A stretch of DNA of 64,000 nucleotides from Pseudomonadota bacterium (GTDB lineage Bacteria; Pseudomonadota; Gammaproteobacteria; Eutrophobiales; Eutrophobiaceae), in the NCBI GenBank assembly GCA_013112535.1, contig JABFGI010000010.1, positions 25,115 through 89,114 on the forward strand, in the 5' to 3' direction. Shown here piece by piece: positions 59,332 to 64,000 of the stretch. Each line of letters begins with the position of its first letter. Within the stretch, counting starts at the first letter, position 1. A model generated the notes under the pieces. The model saw nothing but the letters and a program-made list of their open reading frames with translations. It did no database searches and was not told where the DNA came from. The position numbers and the translations under genes were made by a program.

Positions 59332-59337
59332 TATTAT

Positions 59338-59853
59338 CTACTTCTCTGGAAGCTCGGGATCAGGTAAATCAAAGAACTTTATCTTCTGCCGTTTTTGTCC
59401 ATAGCGTGTCCAGTCTCTTGGCACATCTTCGCTATTATCAACTTCCAGTCGACGTCCGAGCTGAACATTTCCCTGGCGTTGTTTATTCAATGCCTCTTCC
59501 AGCGCAGCATGCAAATCAAAATCGTATGCTAATTCATAGGCTCGTGGTTCTTTGGCCGGTTTGTTATCAACAAATGATGTTGCCCATATATGGATTGAAC
59601 CTGACTCGCCAGTTTTATCATCAGGCTCGGTGACAGATGATGCCATCAGTTGAAAATGTGCAGGTAATTCCTGTTGTGTAGGCCAACCCAACAAACCTTG
59701 AAGACTGTAAAAAGTCAGGTAATAAAAACTACTAATGAGTAATACACAAGAAAGCTTAATCCATACCGGCAATCGAGTAAGCAAAAATATACCGAGTAAC
59801 AACCCTGCTAATGCAACATAGGTTAGTGTGAGTCCAAACACAGCCGTATTCAT
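59338..59853 (-). CDS. 171-residue membrane protein of the ExbBD-like operon
   Basis: Two N-terminal helices (about 6-27 and 32-55) followed by a soluble, charged 110-residue domain (YELAYDFDLHAALEEALNKQRQ...). No family recognised. Overlaps the ExbD-like gene by 4 bases and lies between it and the lipoprotein, so it is probably a subunit of the same complex. Confidence 0.65.
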   Translation of the reverse strand: MNTAVFGLTLTYVALAGLLLGIFLLTRLPVWIKLSCVLLISSFYYLTFYSLQGLLGWPTQQELPAHFQLMASSVTEPDDKTGESGSIHIWATSFVDNKPAKEPRAYELAYDFDLHAALEEALNKQRQGNVQLGRRLEVDNSEDVPRDWTRYGQKRQKIKFFDLPDPELPEK

Positions 59854-60458
59854 ATTTTGTTAACCTCGACAATCGATTTAAATAGTGTATTAACATTGCT
59901 AATATTACCTTTCTCATCAATGGTAAAACGGAAGGCAGTTTTTTCATCTCCTTTCCTGTCCAATACAAGCGTACCATAATAGATAACTTGTAAACGCGGG
60001 TTTACTTTCACTCCTCGTACTTCAACATTTGCCTGTCTTAATGTTTTGCTATTGTAATAATGTACATTAACAATATATTCTCCCGGCACATTACCACGTA
60101 TTGTAATTACTTCCTGATTAAGTGGATTAATTACCTCGACACCATCCACAATGATACTGTCTTTTGCAGCACCCCTGTCATCACGTTCAAGGTGCATCAA
60201 ACCAACCTCTGGGTTACGAAACCAGACAACACCTCCTTTAGGATCGCTTACCCAAACATCTACATCATCCGGACTATTATCATCCCACTTCACTGTGATA
60301 ATAAATTCGGCCTTTGGATCGATAATCCCTTTCTTTGCAGGTGGATTAAGAAATAAAATTGTGATTAAAAAAAGCAGGGTGAAGGCTAACAGGGAATTAA
60401 ATAATAGATCTGTGAATGGATCCTGTTCGAACTGCCTTTTAGTGCGCCTGATGCCCAC
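59850..60458 (-). CDS. ExbD-like motor subunit with C-terminal beta domain
   Basis: 202 residues. EQDPFTDLLFNSLLAFTLLF places an Asp (Asp16) at the start of the single helix exactly where ExbD/TolR carry their proton-conducting Asp. The periplasmic part (about 40-202) is larger than in ExbD and contains WDDNSPDDVDVWVSDPKGGVVWF and a repeated beta pattern. Six bases after the TolQ-like gene. Confidence 0.8.
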   Translation of the reverse strand: MGIRRTKRQFEQDPFTDLLFNSLLAFTLLFLITILFLNPPAKKGIIDPKAEFIITVKWDDNSPDDVDVWVSDPKGGVVWFRNPEVGLMHLERDDRGAAKDSIIVDGVEVINPLNQEVITIRGNVPGEYIVNVHYYNSKTLRQANVEVRGVKVNPRLQVIYYGTLVLDRKGDEKTAFRFTIDEKGNISNVNTLFKSIVEVNKI

Positions 60459-60464
60459 TACTTT

Positions 60465-61166
60465 CTATTTATTCTTTGGTCTAAGTGCGGGAATCAACTC
60501 TGTTTGAGTATAGTGTACTGTTCTTGCCACTAACTCATCAGCACCACGATCCAGCATCAGGTATTGAAAACTTAACAACATACTACCAAGTAAACCAAGC
60601 AGCGTCGTATTAAGAGCCACAGCCATACCTGCAGTCATACTGGCGAGTATGCCCTGAACATCTTCAATATCAAATGACTGCATAGTAGAAAGTGGAGTCA
60701 ACATCAAAACAAAACCGATAACAGTTCCTAATAACCCCAGCTTTACCAACAAGCTGGTAAAAAACCAGCCTATTTCATGTTGCGAATGGGCTTGCTCGGC
60801 AAAAACATCAGCAAGCAATTCATTCTCAGATAAATTTTCACCCTCGCACCGATGCCCTTCCAGGCTTTTATTAATCGCCAACATAAATTTTGCCGATAAC
60901 GAATCATCTTCATGCCAGACTTTAATTCCATTTTCAATATCGATTATGGCATTAATCTGCTGTGATAAATAATTTGCTCTAATACCACAATGCAAAGTTC
61001 CACCAAGGAAAAATAAACTAATAAGATAAGTGATTTTTGTAGGATCAGTCATAAAAATCTTATCCAGAATTTGCATCTGCCAACTCAACCAAAGCAGGAA
61101 ACTTATAACACCAGCATAAATACTCCACTGCATGAACAAGCGGTATTTGAAGGTTTCTTTAAGCAT
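60465..61166 (-). CDS. MotA/TolQ/ExbB-family proton-channel protein
   Basis: 233 residues, three main helices; the helix-2/3 block GLLGTVIGFVLMLTPLSTMQSF and the following ASMTAGMAVALNTTLLGLLGS is the signature of ExbB/TolQ. Likely forms the proton-driven motor with the ExbD-like protein below it. No TonB or TolA in the operon. Confidence 0.88.
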   Translation of the reverse strand: MLKETFKYRLFMQWSIYAGVISFLLWLSWQMQILDKIFMTDPTKITYLISLFFLGGTLHCGIRANYLSQQINAIIDIENGIKVWHEDDSLSAKFMLAINKSLEGHRCEGENLSENELLADVFAEQAHSQHEIGWFFTSLLVKLGLLGTVIGFVLMLTPLSTMQSFDIEDVQGILASMTAGMAVALNTTLLGLLGSMLLSFQYLMLDRGADELVARTVHYTQTELIPALRPKNK

Positions 61167-61334
61167 AAGTAATTAATCACCCTGAATGAAAGACAATCAT
61201 AGAATATTATGTCAATACGATCCAAATTAATGTATATCTATTTTATCTTCGATTAAGTTTCATTTTACTGTTTCTTTCTTTTTGAATAAATCCATGGTGA
61301 CAGCGTCAGAATGACAAATAGACTGCCAATAATA

Positions 61335-61373
61335 AAACGAAGACGTTTAATGAAGTTTGTTAAGAAACGTTAA
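61335..61373 (+). repeat. Duplicate of the der 3' end
   Basis: 35 of 39 bases match 58522-58560, and the four differences leave the amino acids unchanged (KRRRLMKFVKKR then stop). A weaker resemblance continues upstream for about 25 bases. Its TAA overlaps the stop of the convergent antiporter gene. It marks the far border of the ExbBD-like block. Confidence 0.8.
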
Positions 61374-62536
61374 TTATTTGCCGTTCTCTTTAAAGCCAGA
61401 CTTGTTAACACTGGCCCGCATAATTCAAAAAATACCGTTGTACTGATAACAACAGACAAAAATAATTGCTTGTAATCAGGTAAATAATTTGATGCGACTA
61501 AAGCCATGCCCATTGCTACGCCCGCCTGAGGTAACAATGCGACCCCCATCCAGTTTTGAACAGCAGGATCAGAACGTGCTATCACACCACCAAATTTTGT
61601 TCCTATTATTTTACCCATTATACGAGTAACAACATAAACGAAAGCAATCATACCTATCTCATTTAAATAGTTAAATTCAAGTAATGCACCAGCCAAAATA
61701 AAAAACAATATTAAAAATGGCGGTTCAATATTTTCAATTTCATGAAAAGCGCAATCATGATGTGTTGCGAAATTAGCAATGGTCATTCCCATTACAATTG
61801 CAGCTATTAAATAAGAGACTTCGAACCATATTGCTAAACCACCACAAAGAAAAACAATAGCGAGTGCTTCAAATAATATTGGTTTCCCGGGTTGCACCCG
61901 TCCTGTTAGATAAGAAGCTATAAACCCTATAGAAAAGCCGAGTAAAACCGCACCGAAAATTTCTTTTAAAGCATACAAGACAGGTTCCAACATGCCATTA
62001 GTTCCGGTAATCAAACCAACCATAGCTACACCAACACTAAACATAAGCAAACCCCATGCATCATCAACAGCCACAATAGACAACAATAAGTTAGCAAACG
62101 AGCCTCTTGATTCTGATTCTTCAACCACATCTGCCGTTGCAGCAGGATCCGTTGCCGTAGCAATACAACTTAGTAAGATAGCTATTTCAACAGGGACGCC
62201 TATAGCTATTAATATAGACAAAACAACAAGAACCGTACCAAAAACTGCCCCTAACGATAACCACATAACTTCTTTACCAATGCTACGCAATAAATCTTTT
62301 GTCAGCTTACCACCCACTAAAAAACCGACCATTACCAAAGCAATATTCGTTATTAATTCAAAATTAGAAATAATAATTTCAGGAAGAAAATTAAACCCGT
62401 TTGGCCCGATCAGCATGCCAAAAATTAAAAGCAAAGTAACACGCGGTAAAAATGTTTTACGGCCGATATAATCCGTCATTAAACCAAGCAACATCATGCC
62501 GCCTATAGCCATCAGAATTTCAGAGGTATGATCCAT
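61370..62536 (-). CDS. Cation/proton antiporter (CPA2-like)
   Basis: 388 residues, about 11-12 helices. The central ATDPAATADVVEES motif with the conserved acidic residues, and FGMLIGPNGF, indicate the KefB/NhaA-like Na+/K+:H+ antiporter family; the regulatory TrkA domain of Kef proteins is absent. pH and ion homeostasis. Its end overlaps the duplicated der end. Confidence 0.88.
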   Translation of the reverse strand: MDHTSEILMAIGGMMLLGLMTDYIGRKTFLPRVTLLLIFGMLIGPNGFNFLPEIIISNFELITNIALVMVGFLVGGKLTKDLLRSIGKEVMWLSLGAVFGTVLVVLSILIAIGVPVEIAILLSCIATATDPAATADVVEESESRGSFANLLLSIVAVDDAWGLLMFSVGVAMVGLITGTNGMLEPVLYALKEIFGAVLLGFSIGFIASYLTGRVQPGKPILFEALAIVFLCGGLAIWFEVSYLIAAIVMGMTIANFATHHDCAFHEIENIEPPFLILFFILAGALLEFNYLNEIGMIAFVYVVTRIMGKIIGTKFGGVIARSDPAVQNWMGVALLPQAGVAMGMALVASNYLPDYKQLFLSVVISTTVFFELCGPVLTSLALKRTANN

Positions 62537-62576
62537 AAAGAATTAAATGAATTGATTAGTTTTATACCAAACAAAT

Positions 62577-62951
62577 CTATTCATCAGTCTCATTAGCAAC
62601 CCAGTTTTTAGCATCTTCAAATTCATCATAAGAAAATAATTTTATTTCTGCATTAATAAAATGACTGGCAATAGTTTCTGCAAAAATACCAACAACAGAA
62701 TCAGTACATAATGCCACACACGATATTTTTTTATGATGTTCTTTAACAAACTCAAAATGCGACACTAACGCGGCAAACGAATCCCAACCAGGAAAAGACT
62801 TTGTATGAATAATAATGCCTTTCAACTTGCCCGTTCGTTCAATAAACGGATCAATCTCTTTTACCGCTGTACGAAAATCGTCTTCGGACAAAGCCCCATC
62901 TGGTTCCAATACCGCAATACCATTTACTTCATCAATTTTTACCGAAAGCAT
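62577..62951 (-). CDS. SpoIIAA/STAS-like protein (DUF3478 type)
   Basis: 124 residues; GIAVLEPDGALSEDDFRTAVKEID and GIIIHTKSFPGW fit the SpoIIAA-like family (PF11964), alpha/beta, no membrane segment. Role unknown. Forty bases before the antiporter on the same strand; could be a partner of it. Confidence 0.75.
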   Translation of the reverse strand: MLSVKIDEVNGIAVLEPDGALSEDDFRTAVKEIDPFIERTGKLKGIIIHTKSFPGWDSFAALVSHFEFVKEHHKKISCVALCTDSVVGIFAETIASHFINAEIKLFSYDEFEDAKNWVANETDE

Positions 62952-63385
62952 TTTATAATCCTCCTAATAAATCTAGGTTATAAAAATTATGCGCTCACTA
63001 GATTACAATTCATAGACCATTCTACTTTAAAACTCTTTTCTATATTTGTTTCACCTTTATACGGCGATCCACTTTTTCAGACGAAAAAGTGAGCAAAAAG
63101 TCTCTTCCCTAATGCTTTGGCCTATCGGCTTCCCGAGTTAGATAATATCGATTACGCGTCGCGCATACATTCATCCCTGAATGGATGCGCTAAAATAGAC
63201 ATCCTGTCTATTTTCCGCTATCGACACCACCTAACTCGGCAAAGCAACACGGGAAATAAAACCCAATCAGTAGACACCTTTGACAATGGGTTACTATAAT
63301 CATGTATCTCTCATATCTAAATTTAAATAATTTGTTAATAAGAAAAGCATTCCTTAATTGTGTCGAATAAAAGGTTAACATTTAA
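62952..63385. repeat. Gene-free stretch with nested palindromes
   Basis: No reliable gene. 63133-63239 folds as a nest: outer CCGAGTTAG/CTAACTCGG, a middle GCGCAT...ATGCGC hairpin (63161-63190), and a perfect 10-base hairpin AAAATAGACA/TGTCTATTTT (63192-63214). Around 63070-63105 is an Arg/Lys-like repeat ACTTTTTCAGACGAAAAAGTG. Likely dispersed extragenic repeats. Confidence 0.6.
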
Positions 63386-63889
63386 ATGGAAATTGAATCT
63401 TTAATTAACCAAATAATCGAACTTGGAGAAGTGGTGCGTAAACATATCAATACACACCGTTATCAAATCGATTTTCTTAAAGATTCTTCAAACTGGAATC
63501 AAATTTGTAGCTCTCTTGATGTTATAGGGGATACACTCTATGCAATTCGGTCATTTCATTTATCTGAATTTCCGAGCGATTCCGGTCTTCAGTACATATA
63601 TACGTATGGCTTATTACAATCTCTTTTCTTGCAACAAGATGGCCTTCGTCATCTAAGCGAAGCTTTTAATATCACTTACAATGCACCCCAAACCCTATTA
63701 GATATTCGGGGTATTCGTAATGCAGCGATAGGCCATCCAACAAAGCAAAATCAAAAGGGAACTCGCTACTACAATTATATATCCAGAATATCAATGACTA
63801 AGCATGGTTTCGATTTGCTACGTCACTCTAAACCTAAAGAATTTGATATGGTGAATGTTGATATATTAACTATTGTAACCCTCCCTTAA
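63386..63889 (+). CDS. Unknown protein, C-terminus supplied by IS sequence
   Basis: 167 residues, hydrophilic, helical (MEIESLINQIIELGEVVRKHI..., LLDIRGIRNAAIGHPTK). GIRNAAIGHPT recalls the RNase HEPN/AbiV-like RxxxxH pattern: Arg-Asn-x-x-x-Gly-His with R and H six apart. The last five or so codons and the stop lie in the IS end at 63870-63907, so the native C-terminus is lost or replaced. Confidence 0.6.
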   Translation: MEIESLINQIIELGEVVRKHINTHRYQIDFLKDSSNWNQICSSLDVIGDTLYAIRSFHLSEFPSDSGLQYIYTYGLLQSLFLQQDGLRHLSEAFNITYNAPQTLLDIRGIRNAAIGHPTKQNQKGTRYYNYISRISMTKHGFDLLRHSKPKEFDMVNVDILTIVTLP

Positions 63890-63907
63890 ACTAGTCCCAT
63901 TTAAATT
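63870..63907 (+). repeat. Left end of an IS3-type element
   Basis: 38 bases with a TGTAACCC tip (63874) that recur, inverted and identical, at 42016-42053. Lies 43 bases before an IS3-family orfA start and cuts the 3' end of the preceding gene. Confidence 0.8.
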
Positions 63908-63949
63908 TAGAGTTCTCCGGCATAAACTGCAATCAAAGGAGAACAATAA

Positions 63950-64000
63950 ATGAAAAAATCACGCTATTCAGAAGCGCAGATCGTCAAAATATTAAAAGAA
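63950..64000 (+). CDS. IS3-family transposase OrfA, N-terminus only
   Basis: ATG at 63950 after GGAGAAC ribosome-binding sequence; MKKSRYSEAQIVKILKE is the standard start of OrfA of the IS3 family (helix of the first HTH). The rest is beyond the window. Confidence 0.9.
   Translation, partial: MKKSRYSEAQIVKILKE

Noticed and set aside
63117..63299. 60-codon plus-strand frame in the palindrome-rich gap
   Set aside because: Lies wholly in nested inverted repeats and has no ribosome site.
42016..63907. A single large composite transposon between the two IS ends
   Set aside because: The interior is ordinary core genome (suf, ndk to der), and the flanking CTAT bases are in inverted, not direct, relation, so they are not a target duplication of one element.

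Overview
The window is a chromosomal piece of an AT-rich gammaproteobacterium. The evidence is gene order: queA-tgt-yajC-secD-secF, lptF/lptG divergent from pepA-holC-valS, an iscR-sufABCDSUT locus, and ndk-rlmN-pilW-rodZ-hisS-yfgM-bamB-der are all gammaproteobacterial arrangements. The RegB/RegA redox pair, a periplasmic c-type cytochrome and many SUF genes suggest an aerobic, redox-flexible, probably free-living aquatic bacterium. I cannot name the genus.

Region by region. 1-11.8 kb (minus strand): an RND/MMPL exporter cut by the window edge, gloA, purN, pdxB, secF, secD, yajC, a pair of RiPP-type genes (an MNIO/DUF692-like enzyme and a partner with a PqqD/RRE-like end) inserted between yajC and tgt, then tgt and queA. 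11.8-14.4 kb: tRNA-Leu(CAA) with its own promoter, a zeta-type toxin with an overlooked 53-codon partner, a CinA-like gene and a cytochrome c. 14.5-17.1 kb: regB-regA and a double-receiver protein. 17.3-21.8 kb: panD-panC-panB, a deoxynucleoside kinase, folK and pcnB. 21.9-28.4 kb: an unusual operon joining a fibronectin-III-like membrane protein, a Na+/solute symporter, an overlooked 40-residue membrane peptide, a carbamoyltransferase with an altered substrate pocket, an AsnB-type amidotransferase and an N-carbamoyl-amino-acid/allantoate-type amidohydrolase. 28.5-33.3 kb is accessory: a decaying methyltransferase, a CbiM-like protein, an RDD protein, a HigBA/NadS toxin-antitoxin pair with a palindromic operator, and two convergent orphan Rhs toxin tips, each with an immunity-like gene.

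33.3-41.5 kb: lptG-lptF, pepA, holC, a small acidic protein, valS and cysE. 41.5-42.8 kb: repeats, a DUF2970 gene, an IS-end remnant and a Fic/Doc toxin with its antitoxin. 42.8-50.1 kb: the SUF iron-sulfur cluster locus, with Fur-like and IscR type-1-like sites in front of iscR, followed by a Rieske ferredoxin. 50.3-58.6 kb: the ndk-to-der housekeeping run, with a structured RNA candidate between hisS and yfgM. 58.6-61.3 kb: a four-gene ExbB/ExbD-like membrane-motor operon. It is bounded by the end of der and a second, synonymously diverged copy of the der 3' end, which suggests insertion by recombination. 61.4-64 kb: a cation/proton antiporter, a SpoIIAA-like protein, a palindrome-rich stretch, a gene truncated by an IS3-type element, and the start of that element's transposase.

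The best candidates for undescribed biology are the carbamoyltransferase/AsnB/carbamoylase/symporter operon, the MNIO-RRE pair without a visible precursor, the ExbBD-like block at der, and the hisS-yfgM leader RNA.
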